Below are positions 1 through 8,000 of a stretch of 13,136 bases of DNA, one piece after another. The notes under the pieces are model-generated. The model had not been told where the DNA came from. It saw nothing but the letters and a program-made list of their open reading frames with translations, and did not search any database. Every line of letters begins with the position of its first letter. Position 1 is the stretch's first letter. Source of the DNA: an uncultured Clostridia bacterium (GTDB lineage: Bacteria; Bacillota; Clostridia; TANB77; CAG-508); the NCBI GenBank assembly GCA_944392065.1, contig CALXVO010000026.1, forward strand, positions 1 through 13,136, read 5' to 3'. Both the position numbers and the translations under genes were made by a program.

Positions 1-111
1 GTTTCTACTCCAATTACCGCCTATGTAAATTCATAGAATATAGAATTTGCTGCTGGTGAAGGGGAAATTGTAACTAATATAGAAATCGATTTAGATAGAA
101 TTTACCCAGGA
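1..111 (+). other. 5' coding remnant of the TasA-like gene, broken by in-frame TAG
   Basis: Reading in the same frame as the downstream ORF, this stretch gives a sensible peptide (VSTPITAYVNS, then stop, then NIEFAAGEGEIVTNIEIDLD, then RIYPG) that runs straight into the ORF starting at 112. The TAG is at 34-36. The segment between the TAG and 112 looks like the first beta strands of a TasA/camelysin-like domain, ending in the family's 'PGM' turn. The coding region therefore probably began left of the window. The other two frames close within this stretch (TAA at 25-27 in frame 2, TGA at 57-59 in frame 3), so a frameshift explains it less well. A nonsense mutation, a base-call error or readthrough all remain possible. 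Confidence 0.6.
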
Positions 112-480
112 ATGGAAACTTATGAACAAAACATCACAGTATATAATAAAGGAGAGTCAAAAGCAACACTAGATTATGAATTTGAATCTATTGAGATATT
201 AGGTGAAAAATTTGAAATAGGAGAAAATTTTACATCTGAAGATTTAGAAAATAAAATAAAAAATGATTATCCATTCAAAATAAATATAGTAAAAGATGAT
301 AGTAACCTAGTAGGAGAAAATGGAGAAGGATATTTCAGAATTACAGTAGAATGGCCTTTTGAGTCAGGAAATGATTCATTAGATACTTATTGGGGAAATA
401 AAGCATATGAATATTATTCACTAAATCCGGGAAAAGAAAGCTTACATATTGAAATGATGTTAATTGCGGTACAAGGCTAA
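112..480 (+). CDS. TasA/camelysin-like surface protein, C-terminal part (5' truncated or disrupted)
   Basis: The open part encodes 122 residues, but the ATG at 112 is probably not the native start. AGGA abuts it with no spacing, and conserved-looking coding sequence continues upstream to a TAG at 34-36. The visible protein is a beta-sandwich type domain. It opens with the pattern P-G-M-x(5)-N-I-T-V-Y-N-K-G, like the 'PG...N.G' strand of TasA/camelysin-like fibre subunits. It closes with ITVEWPFESGND followed by DTYWGNKAYEYYS, which resembles a C-terminal strand-and-tryptophan motif seen in three other genes here. There is no cysteine and no membrane segment in the visible part; the signal peptide would lie left of the window. 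It converges on the minus-strand gene ending at 522. The role as a secreted fibre or surface subunit is inferred from family resemblance. Whether the gene is functional is uncertain because of the TAG. Confidence 0.6.
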   Translation: METYEQNITVYNKGESKATLDYEFESIEILGEKFEIGENFTSEDLENKIKNDYPFKINIVKDDSNLVGENGEGYFRITVEWPFESGNDSLDTYWGNKAYEYYSLNPGKESLHIEMMLIAVQG

Positions 481-524
481 TAATGTACAATTTATACTAA
501 TTATATATAAATTGTACATTATTA
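478..524. terminator. Bidirectional AT-rich palindromic terminator between convergent genes
   Basis: A perfect 19-bp inverted repeat pairs 478-496 with 506-524 around a 9-nt loop (497-505). The outermost three base pairs are the two TAA stop codons of the converging genes. The stem is A/T-rich with only a few G-C pairs and has no long flanking T tract. It is therefore a plausible but not classic intrinsic terminator serving both strands. Confidence 0.6.
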
Positions 525-1118
525 ATTGGCAATTTGTAAAAAATTAATAGTTACATTAAAAATGGCAGGATTGTTTGATACAGCAGCTAGTGTATCATCT
601 GCATTGTCCATTGTTTGAGAGTCATCATCAATCCACTTTATATAAATTCTGATTTTTCTGTTTTGTATATCATCATTTAATAAAATGTCTTCAGAAATTG
701 TTTTTTCATCATTTGTTTGAAATTCAATTTTTGGACCATTATCAATAGAATAGCCAACAATAGAAAAATCTTTTACAGAACTATTTTCAGCTACAGTACT
801 AGTGATTGTATAATTAAAAGATACATCTACATCTTGAATATCAAGTTCTAAATCAAAGTAACCTTCAGCAGTAGGTGCAATAATGTTACTAGCAATGTTT
901 TCATTTCCTGGGAATACTGGGGTAATAGTAGATGAAATATCTGTATTATCTTTTATAGTTACGTTGTTGACTTTTATATTCCATTTTGCAATTGATACAT
1001 TAGCACTACTAGAAGCAGAGCTCAAATATTTTGCATAAGTATCTACAATAATAAAAGATATTATTAGTAAAAAAATTAAAATAAATATAAAAAATAGTGT
1101 TTTTTTATTTTTTTTCAT
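522..1118 (-). CDS. Secreted TasA/camelysin-like surface protein ('AKW-IKVN' type)
   Basis: This encodes a 198-residue protein with a short basic N terminus (MKKNKK) and a hydrophobic segment at about residues 8-25. That is followed by DTYAKY, resembling the end of SipW-dependent signal peptides. The mature part begins SSASSSANVSIAKWNIKVNN, a start I associate with small surface proteins of gut Clostridia. Next comes an I-A-P-x-A-x-G-x-F-D-L-x-L-D strand, and the C-terminal strand RIYIKWIDDDSQ matches the tryptophan motif of the neighbouring genes. There is no cysteine. I chose the ATG at 1118 because AAAGGA (1125-1130) precedes it at good spacing; the in-frame ATG at 1151 has only pyrimidines upstream. 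The gene is divergent from 1249 and convergent with the gene ending at 480. A role as a beta-sandwich fibre or surface subunit is inferred; it has no visible enzymatic motif. Confidence 0.75.
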   Translation of the reverse strand: MKKNKKTLFFIFILIFLLIISFIIVDTYAKYLSSASSSANVSIAKWNIKVNNVTIKDNTDISSTITPVFPGNENIASNIIAPTAEGYFDLELDIQDVDVSFNYTITSTVAENSSVKDFSIVGYSIDNGPKIEFQTNDEKTISEDILLNDDIQNRKIRIYIKWIDDDSQTMDNADDTLAAVSNNPAIFNVTINFLQIAN

Positions 1119-1141
1119 ATGTAATCCTTTACTACTATTAT

Positions 1142-1170
1142 TGTATATCATAAGGAAAGGAAGAAAGCAA
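1142..1170 (-). promoter_or_regulatory. Candidate sigma-A promoter for the minus-strand surface gene
   Basis: On the minus strand, TTGCTT (1165-1170) is followed by a 17-bp spacer and then TATACA (1142-1147), with TG one base before the -10, i.e. an extended -10. Transcription would start near 1135, giving a leader of about 17 nt that still contains the AAAGGA site. The -35 is weak, so confidence is low. I see no convincing plus-strand promoter for the gene at 1249 in the same 130-bp divergent spacer. Confidence 0.35.
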
Positions 1171-1248
1171 GATGAAAATGTAAATATGTTATTTTAAATA
1201 AGAAATATTATTTTAGATGAAAAATAAAAAGAAAGGAAGTGTAATGCA

Positions 1249-2001
1249 ATGAAGAAACAAGAGGAGAAAGAAAAGCAGAGTAAAAAGAAAAGAGATAAAA
1301 TGACTGAAGCCGAAAAAACTTTAAAATCTTATAAAATTAGAGAAAGAGAAGTTAAAGTAAAAGTTATAAGAGTAGCTATTTTAATAACATTGCTGTTTTT
1401 AATCATAATATATTTTATTTTGAGGACTGTTTACGATTTAGGAGATTTTACGATTAGTTTGGATCCACAAGAAGATACACAAAGTGGATTAGTTATGTAT
1501 GAAAGCATTGAAACAAAGGAAGAAAGAAAAATATTAAAAGCAGACAAGTTGGAGTTTATGGATAATATATCTATTAATTGGCTTCCAGATAATTTACACA
1601 ATGAAAGAGATGGAGCTCATAATGGAGAGAATTATATAGCATATACTTTTTATCTAGAAAATAAAGGAAGTGATGCTATTGACTACTGGTATACTATACA
1701 TATAGATGATGTGATAAAAAATGTAGACAGAGCTGTTAGAGTGATGATATACCTAAATGATAGTAGAACTGTGTATGCAAAAGCAAATGAATCAACTGGA
1801 ACCCCAGAAACAGGAACAAAAGCTTTTTATTCTACAACAGATGTGCTATTAGAAGAAAGGCAAAATTTTAATCCAGGAGATATTGATAAAATGACAATTG
1901 TTATTTGGATAGAAGGAGATGATCCAGATTGTGTTGATGCATTAATTGGCGGAGAAATGAAAATGACAATGGAAATTACAGAAGAACATAAAGCACAATA
2001 A
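1249..2001 (+). CDS. Membrane-anchored TasA-like extracellular protein with charged cytoplasmic tail
   Basis: This encodes 250 residues. Residues 1-38 are extremely Lys/Glu/Arg-rich, residues 40-59 form one membrane helix (VAILITLLFLIIIYFIL core), and the remaining ~190 residues are predicted outside. No A-x-A-type cleavage site follows the helix, so it is probably a retained anchor (N-in, C-out). The ectodomain has ENYIAYTFYLENKGSDAIDY, comparable to GKYIAFDVYF in the next gene, and ends with VIWIEGDDPDC. That motif's single cysteine (Cys228) lies 23 residues from the C terminus, exactly as in the next gene. AGGA at 1234-1237 is 11 nt upstream of the ATG; an earlier ATG (1244) stops after two codons. 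By context it could be the membrane-proximal base or assembly partner of a surface fibre; this is inference. No named family is recognised with certainty. Confidence 0.75.
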   Translation: MKKQEEKEKQSKKKRDKMTEAEKTLKSYKIREREVKVKVIRVAILITLLFLIIIYFILRTVYDLGDFTISLDPQEDTQSGLVMYESIETKEERKILKADKLEFMDNISINWLPDNLHNERDGAHNGENYIAYTFYLENKGSDAIDYWYTIHIDDVIKNVDRAVRVMIYLNDSRTVYAKANESTGTPETGTKAFYSTTDVLLEERQNFNPGDIDKMTIVIWIEGDDPDCVDALIGGEMKMTMEITEEHKAQ

Positions 2002-2008
2002 ATGGTAA

Positions 2009-2038
2009 AATATTACAAGAATATTACATTAATATTAC
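2009..2038 (+). repeat. Three AATATTAC direct repeats at 11-bp period upstream of a promoter
   Basis: Exact copies of AATATTAC occur at 2009-2016, 2020-2027 and 2031-2038, each separated by 3 bp. They therefore sit on the same face of the helix, one turn apart. They end 24 bp before the -35 box at 2063, where an activator would bind. A second pair with the same 11-bp spacing, GACAAA, occurs at 2054-2059 and 2065-2070 and overlaps the -35. The repeats are direct, not inverted, so they do not form a hairpin. A regulator binding site is inferred. Confidence 0.45.
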
Positions 2039-2062
2039 TATGTTACAAAAAGCGACAAATTA

Positions 2063-2091
2063 TTGACAAAACAAGACTAGTATGTTAGAAA
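2063..2091 (+). promoter_or_regulatory. Sigma-A promoter of the SipW-type subunit gene
   Basis: A consensus TTGACA (2063-2068) is followed by a 17-bp spacer and TAGAAA (2086-2091), preceded by an extended -10 TG at 2083-2084. Transcription would start near 2098, leaving a leader of about 38 nt with AGGAGG at 2125-2130. The strong -35 and ribosome site suggest high expression of the gene at 2136. Confidence 0.6.
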
Positions 2092-2135
2092 TATATAAGT
2101 AAAAATAAAAAATGAAAATTTAAAAGGAGGAAAAA

Positions 2136-3137
2136 ATGAGCAAGAAGACCAAAAGAAAAGGTAATTTAAAGTATTCATTATTATTACTATTGCTATTAGC
2201 AATTTTATTGATTTCATCAACATATGCATGGTTTACTGCTAATAGAACAGTATCTATTAGTGAATTGACAGTAAATGTACAAGCACAAAATGGTTTGCAA
2301 ATATCAGTAGATGGGGCAGAATGGAAGTCTGTTATAACAAATGACGATATAACAGGTGCATCATATGTAGGTTGTATTAATCAAATACCAAAAACAATGG
2401 AAGCACTTTCATCAGCCGGAACTGTTACTACAACAGGAAATTTAGATTTATTTTATGGATTAGTAGCACCGGAAGAAGGAATTTACTCAATAACAGCTAC
2501 ACAAGAAGCTGCACCAGTAATGGGAACTGAAGGAAAATATATTGCATTTGATGTTTATTTTAGAGTAGATACTGCTACTACATTACAATTACAATTTGCA
2601 AATGATGAAGGTGGTACAACACCAGTAGGTTCTTATGTTACTTCTGTAGCAAACAAAGGATTACAAAACTCCGGTCGTGTTGCATTCTTAGTACAAGGAC
2701 ATGTTGGAACAGGGGAAACAGCTACTGATTTACAAGATGACGCAGCTGGTACAGCAGATGATGTGTATATCTGGGAACCTAATAATGCATCACATACAGC
2801 AGAATCAGTACAACATGCTACAACTACATATGGAGATGCATCACTAGCAGATGGTGTTGAGACAACAGATGGAGTAATTGCTGAAATAGGAACACCTATT
2901 GATTTAAAACAAGCAAATGCAACAGATAATAGTACTTATTTTGAGACAGCTACTTATATAGTATCAACACCAACTAATCATGTTGGAGATGAAGACTTAC
3001 TTGACTTAGAAGCAGGTGTTACAAAAGTAAGAATATATATGTGGGTTGAAGGACAAGATATAGACTGTGAAAACAATGCATCTGGTTCAGATATTAACTT
3101 TAATCTTCAATTTACAATTCCTGAAGTAGCTGCATAA
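2136..3137 (+). CDS. TasA-like secreted fibre subunit with SipW-type signal peptide
   Basis: This encodes 333 residues. A basic start (MSKKTKRKG) is followed by a leucine-rich hydrophobic core (about residues 13-27) and then SSTYAWFTANRTVSISELTV. This closely resembles the SipW-processed N terminus of TasA-type fibre proteins, with cleavage likely around residue 31. The mature part is rich in Thr, Val, Gly and Asp, typical of a beta-sandwich. It contains GLQISVDGAEWKSV, GKYIAFDVYF, and a C-terminal WVEGQDIDC motif shared with the preceding gene. Two cysteines (80 and 311) could form a disulfide. AGGAGG lies 5 nt before the ATG. The gene has its own promoter and a strong terminator, so it is probably a monocistronic, highly expressed structural protein. 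The exact name is not assignable; the SipW-like peptidase that would process it is not in the window. Confidence 0.8.
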   Translation: MSKKTKRKGNLKYSLLLLLLLAILLISSTYAWFTANRTVSISELTVNVQAQNGLQISVDGAEWKSVITNDDITGASYVGCINQIPKTMEALSSAGTVTTTGNLDLFYGLVAPEEGIYSITATQEAAPVMGTEGKYIAFDVYFRVDTATTLQLQFANDEGGTTPVGSYVTSVANKGLQNSGRVAFLVQGHVGTGETATDLQDDAAGTADDVYIWEPNNASHTAESVQHATTTYGDASLADGVETTDGVIAEIGTPIDLKQANATDNSTYFETATYIVSTPTNHVGDEDLLDLEAGVTKVRIYMWVEGQDIDCENNASGSDINFNLQFTIPEVAA

Positions 3138-3165
3138 GTTTAGAAAAGATTATAATAAATTAGAA

Positions 3166-3198
3166 AAAAAATGCTTTAGAATTTCTAAAGCATTTTTT
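3166..3198 (+). terminator. Intrinsic terminator
   Basis: A perfect 15-bp stem pairs 3166-3180 (six A, then TGCTTTAGA) with 3184-3198 (TCTAAAGCA, then a T run) around a 3-nt loop. The A run on the left and T run on the right make it usable in both directions. It closes the gene ending at 3137 and separates it from the next transcription unit. Confidence 0.9.
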
Positions 3199-3209
3199 GT
3201 GTATAATTA

Positions 3210-3237
3210 TAGACAAAAAATGCCTAAATATGATAAT
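3210..3237 (+). promoter_or_regulatory. Candidate promoter of the small ORF / coiled-coil / giant protein unit
   Basis: TAGACA (3210-3215, one mismatch to TTGACA) is followed by a 16-bp spacer and GATAAT (3232-3237, one mismatch to TATAAT). A perfect TATAAT also lies at 3245-3250 but lacks a matching -35. Transcription from the first would start near 3244, about 30 nt before the small ORF. Confidence 0.5.
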
Positions 3238-3273
3238 ATATGTGTATAATTTAATGATAAAGTTGGAGGAATT

Positions 3274-3372
3274 ATGGATATAAATAAAATGTCTAATGAT
3301 GAACTAATAGAAATATATAAAAATGTACATGATTTTATAAAATATTTAGAAAAATCGAAAAAACAAAATTAA
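3274..3372 (+). CDS. Small 32-residue helical protein of unknown function
   Basis: This short ORF begins ATG (3274) and ends TAA (3370-3372). The peptide opens MDINKMSNDELIEIYKN, continues with a VHDFIKYLEKSKK helix-like segment, and is charged, with no membrane segment. The support is a good ribosome site, GGAGG at 3265-3269, four bases before the ATG, plus a promoter immediately upstream. It lies 27 bp before the coiled-coil gene with no terminator between, so it is likely the first gene of that operon. It might be a small partner of the coiled-coil protein or a leader peptide. No family is recognised and function is unknown. Confidence 0.6.
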   Translation: MDINKMSNDELIEIYKNVHDFIKYLEKSKKQN

Positions 3373-3399
3373 ATATATAATACCATTTAAAGGAAAGGA

Positions 3400-4986
3400 A
3401 TGGGACAAGTCTTGAAAAATAATATTTTAGATAAAATTAAAGCAGATAAAGAACTATTAGAAACGATGCCTGTTAACAATGAAAAAAATACTCAAAAATA
3501 TAATGAAAAAATTCAAGAATTAGAAAAGGAATATGCTGTTTTAGAAAATCAGATATTAAATGAAATTGAAAAAAGATTTAATTCTAAAATAGAAACTAAA
3601 CCTAATAAAGAAATACAAAAATTGCAAAATGAGCTAGAAAATTATGAAAATATAATAGAAATAATAAATAATATAAAAACACCTTATGAAAAATCAAATT
3701 TAAGCAAAGAAACTTATCGACTAGGCAAATATTATAAAGAAAATTTAGAGAATGTAAACAATCAGATCCTGATTTGTGTTAATATTTTAAGAAATTTAGG
3801 AATAGAAATTTCAGCACAAGATTTTACAATTAGTGATTATGCAAAAGAATATATGGAAGTATTTTTTTCAGAAATGAAAATAGGTGATATAGATTCTGAT
3901 AATATAAAAAATAAATTTGAAGAAATATATTGGAAATGTCCAGATTTAATAACACATATTGAATTAAATATAAAAGAAATATATATGAATAATTTAAACA
4001 TAATAAATAAATATTATGAAAAAAAGAAACAAGAAATTTTGTCTAAATACAAAATAGACGAAGAAAAAATAACGGAGCAGTATTATATTACAAAAAAAGA
4101 ACTAGAAAAATTAGAATTAATTAATAGAGATATTCTAATAAATAAATTTTTAAGTGGAGAATTAAATGTAAAGGATTATACACAAGATAAAATAAATTCA
4201 TATTATGAAAAAATCTTAGATAAAGAAGTTTTGAATATAATAAGCGAAAATAAAGAAAAAATAGAAGAAGCTGACATTAATATTTTAAAATTTAAAAATA
4301 GTATTTATGAATATAAAAAATATTTGGAATATAAATTTATAATCGATGAAGTTATTGAAAAATACAAAGAAAAAGATAAGTATAAATCATTATTTAAAGA
4401 GGATTTAAAGAAAATTAAATCAAATGAAAATAAAATTAAAAAAATAAATAAAAAAAGTATTTTTGGAAATAGAAAAAATAATAATCAAGAACTTAATAAT
4501 TTAACTAATGAATTAAAGAATAATTATAAAGCATTTATTAGAGATGAAGTTTATAGTAAAATAGCAAATGATATTAGTAATGCAACAAGTTTATATAGTC
4601 TGCTTAATTTAGCCAGCTGTTTTTATGAATTTTTAGTTGATTGTATTACTAAAAACAATAAAGAAATCGAACAAGTAGAAATAGATAAAAAGATAAATGA
4701 ATTAATAGAGTTTATTAAATTTCCATATTTTACGATTATTAATAATATTTATATAGACGAAAATAAAGATATTGCTTTAATAATAAAAGATAGATATAAA
4801 TTATTAAATTTCAATATTGAAAAAGAAGATTTAGCAGAAGATAATCTGGATAATTTATTAAATTTATTGGAAAAAATAAAAATTGATTATGCAATAAAAA
4901 AAGCAGGATTAAAAATAGAAGAAATAACTAATTTATGTGAATTTAAAAGAATAATAGAGGAAAATAAGAAAAATTCTAAATTTTAA
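3400..4986 (+). CDS. Cytoplasmic coiled-coil protein of unknown function
   Basis: This encodes 528 residues dominated by Lys, Glu, Ile, Asn and Leu, with no signal peptide and no membrane segment, so it is probably cytoplasmic. Long heptad-like helices are visible at about residues 25-115 and 190-345. A basic stretch (KKINKKSIFGNRKNN, about residues 346-360) follows, then a more globular C-terminal part with FPYFTIINNIYI and DIALIIKDRYKLLNF. I cannot see nucleotide-binding (Walker) or nuclease motifs. AGGA at 3391-3394 is 5 nt before the ATG; a TTG at 3412 is a weaker alternative start. The coding sequence looks even more A/T-rich than its neighbours, with heavy use of AAA, ATA and AAT. It is 27 bp downstream of the small ORF and 27 bp upstream of the giant surface protein gene, so probably co-transcribed with both. 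A structural or trafficking role is conceivable, but nothing in the sequence shows it. Confidence 0.75.
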   Translation: MGQVLKNNILDKIKADKELLETMPVNNEKNTQKYNEKIQELEKEYAVLENQILNEIEKRFNSKIETKPNKEIQKLQNELENYENIIEIINNIKTPYEKSNLSKETYRLGKYYKENLENVNNQILICVNILRNLGIEISAQDFTISDYAKEYMEVFFSEMKIGDIDSDNIKNKFEEIYWKCPDLITHIELNIKEIYMNNLNIINKYYEKKKQEILSKYKIDEEKITEQYYITKKELEKLELINRDILINKFLSGELNVKDYTQDKINSYYEKILDKEVLNIISENKEKIEEADINILKFKNSIYEYKKYLEYKFIIDEVIEKYKEKDKYKSLFKEDLKKIKSNENKIKKINKKSIFGNRKNNNQELNNLTNELKNNYKAFIRDEVYSKIANDISNATSLYSLLNLASCFYEFLVDCITKNNKEIEQVEIDKKINELIEFIKFPYFTIINNIYIDENKDIALIIKDRYKLLNFNIEKEDLAEDNLDNLLNLLEKIKIDYAIKKAGLKIEEITNLCEFKRIIEENKKNSKF

Positions 4987-5013
4987 AGATACATATGGTA
5001 TGGGGTAATGCTA

Positions 5014-8000
5014 ATGAAGAAGAAAATAGTTTTAATAATTCTTTTGTTAATATTTCTCATTATACAAATTATTTCATTTACAAATTCAAGGGCAAATAAA
5101 ATAATAACAATAAAAGCACAAATAGAAGATGGTGATGGTATTTTAGAGATAGAAACCATTGAATTAAATGCCGCAAATGAAAATAATGAAGGTTATTCAA
5201 TTGTTTTGCCAGAAAGAATAAATGGTAAAAAAGTTTTAGAATATGAGTTACAGGTAGAACAAGTAGATGGAAAACCTTCTAATAATGTAGAAGAAAAAAA
5301 TTTAATTCTTAATAATACAAACGAAATAAATGAGATAGTAAATAATACAGAAGAAGATAATATACAAGTTTTAAGTTCAGATACTAGTATAGCGGGGGAC
5401 ATGAATGATGAAAATTCTATCTTAGTTAAAATGCCAGGAGATAAAATAGCTCTGTCTCAAGAAGAAATAAATAGTAGTGAGATACATATAAGAGCATTTT
5501 ATGATACAAAAACAGTAGATAATAAAATTTTATATAATAAAATACTAGAAAAAGAACAGAATGGCAGAAATATAAAATTAGAGGGATATATGCCATCAGA
5601 CTCTACTATACAAGTAGAAGAGGTAAGTTATGAGCAAATACAGACTGAACTAGATGAATTTTTGAGCAATACCGTTAATCTAAAAATAGCTTATGATATA
5701 ACAATATGGTCTGATGGAAAAGAATATAATCCAAGTGAATATGATGAGCAAATTGAAGTTACAATAACAAATATAGAGGAAAGCGAAGAGACTGAAGAAA
5801 AGGAATACAGAGTAGTACATATAGAAGAAGAAAATTCCGCAGAAGTGGAAAGTGTGGAAAAAGAAGAGAAAAATCTTGTATTTAGTGCGGATAATTTTTC
5901 TGTTTATGCAGTATTAGAAGAAGTAGCAATAAGTGAATTAGCCACATATGCTTCTGTTTCAAGTATAGGAGCAAATGCAGATGTATGGGAAGGAGATGTA
6001 GCAAATAGTTTTCAATTTGGAAACGGAAGCCAGCAAAGTCCATACTTAATTGCAACTGGAGCAGAACTTGCATATTTAGCAGAAAGAGTAAATAATGGAG
6101 AAAATTTTCAAAATCAATATTTTCAGCTTGCAAATGACATAAATCTAGATGATAGAGAATGGACGCCAATAGGGGACACATCAAACTCTTTTAGAGGTGT
6201 GTTTGATGGAGCAGGACATGTTATAGCAAATGGAAGAATTAATGTAAGTTCTTTACCAAATAGAAATGTGGAATCTTATGGTTTATTTGGTAGTTTAGGT
6301 GGAGGAACTTCTACTTCAATTATAAGAAATTTAGAGATAAATAATATTATAGTTTCTATTGGTGGAAGTGGAAATGCATCAAATGGTGGATGGCATATAG
6401 GAACTCTTGTTGGAACTATGTATAGAAATTCAGAGGTAATAAACAATATAGCCAATAATTGTAGTATTTCGGATAATGGGAATGTAACAGTATATAATTC
6501 AGCTTTCCAATATTCTGTGGGAGGATTAGTAGGATATGCAACAAATACATCAAGTAGCACGAGTGATCCTGGACAAAATAATAGATATAGAATAGAAAAT
6601 TGTTTTGTAAATACAGAAATAAATTTAACAAATGATGTTAGAACTAGCTGGTTTGGAACTAGCACTTATGATGCACAATATCATACGGGTGGAATAATAG
6701 GAACAATACGTTCTCAAGCAGTATGGCCAGAGGAATCTTTATATGTAGGAAGCATAAATTCAAATGGTTTTATAGGACCAATTTTTGGTGCTTTAATGAA
6801 TTCTACAAGCTATAATAGAAGAAATAATTTTGCAACCTTATGGAATGGAAATGATGCTGGAAACTTAAGTATGACTAGTTATTATTCTGGTTTTTCTGCA
6901 AATGGTACAACATTTACAACAAGTATAACTTCTGGAACATCAAGTTCAAGACTTTCAAATGATTCTGATGATATTGGATATGTACAAGGTGTTAATAAAG
7001 GAATATATGTTTCCGATATTTCTACTCGTTTAACTAATTTTAACAATTATGCAGGGAATGAATATATAAAATGGAAATATGAAAATGGTACATTTTCATT
7101 TATAAAAAGATTTGCTACCTCATTAGATGATACAAATCTACCTATTTATAAAGTAATAGTTGATAATGAATATTCTAGTGGACCATATACATATGAGTGG
7201 TATTTAGAAGGAAATTTAGTGGAAGAACTAGAAAATCAAAATCAGGTAGAACAAGAATTGCCTGATAACGAAATACTTCATTATACAGTACTTGTAGGTG
7301 ATGGAGAATATTACTCAATATTAAATTTTACAATAGAAAGATTATATATCCATTTTGATATTGATGAGAATAATAATAGTGTAACAGCAAGTATTAGAGG
7401 TGCAGCTTTACAGTTTATAAATATTGAAGATTATGAATTTCAATGGTACGCATTAGATGCAGCGGGATTAAATGACGGAAAAATTGAGGGTGCAACATCG
7501 CTTACATTAAATAATCTAGAAAAAGGAATAGAATATAAATTAGTTGCTACATATACACCAAATTATTCTTATAGTATCGAAGATTCCTTTATATATGGAG
7601 ATAGAACTGTTGTATATGTAAATTATAGTGGTGGTAATGATAATAATGATGGATTTACTCCAGAAACAGCAGTAAGAACAATGCAAACAGCATATAGCAA
7701 ACTTAGTTCTAATGTAGATAGAAACGAAAATATTATAGTAATAATGGGAACATATTCTAGTAATAGCTTTTTCAATTATGCGGACACATCAAATAATTCT
7801 TCTGCATATAGAAAAAATGCAACTCTTACAGGAATATATGCTGGAATAGATTATGAAGGAGAGTTATATTTTTATAGTGGAACAGGTAGTTATAGATATT
7901 TAAATGGAGATACAACATTTCAGTATTTAGATTTTAATGGAAGAAGTAACCAAATGTATTTATATGCACAAGGTTATAGTTTAACAATGGGTGAAGGCAT

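Noticed and set aside
1119..1248. Plus-strand promoter for the gene at 1249 (TG-n-TATTTT at 1187-1195)
   Set aside because: No acceptable -35 lies 16-18 bp upstream, so it cannot be distinguished from A/T-rich background.
2002..2062. Terminator after the anchored surface protein
   Set aside because: The A/T-rich repeats there are direct, not inverted, and form no stem followed by a T run.
5008..5010. Alternative start ATG two codons upstream for the giant protein
   Set aside because: The GGGG ribosome site would be only two bases away; spacing fits the ATG at 5014 better.
5193..5402. Antisense open frame of 69 codons inside the giant gene
   Set aside because: It lies wholly opposite a well-supported coding frame, and the translation (Ser/Phe/Leu-rich) looks like a complement shadow.
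5882..6184. Antisense Leu/His-rich open frame
   Set aside because: The composition is that expected from reading A/T-rich coding DNA backwards, and the sense frame is clearly the real protein.
6276..6665. Two overlapping antisense open frames (6276-6665 and 6416-6631)
   Set aside because: Both lie opposite the GLUG-like region, they overlap each other in different frames, and neither resembles a family.
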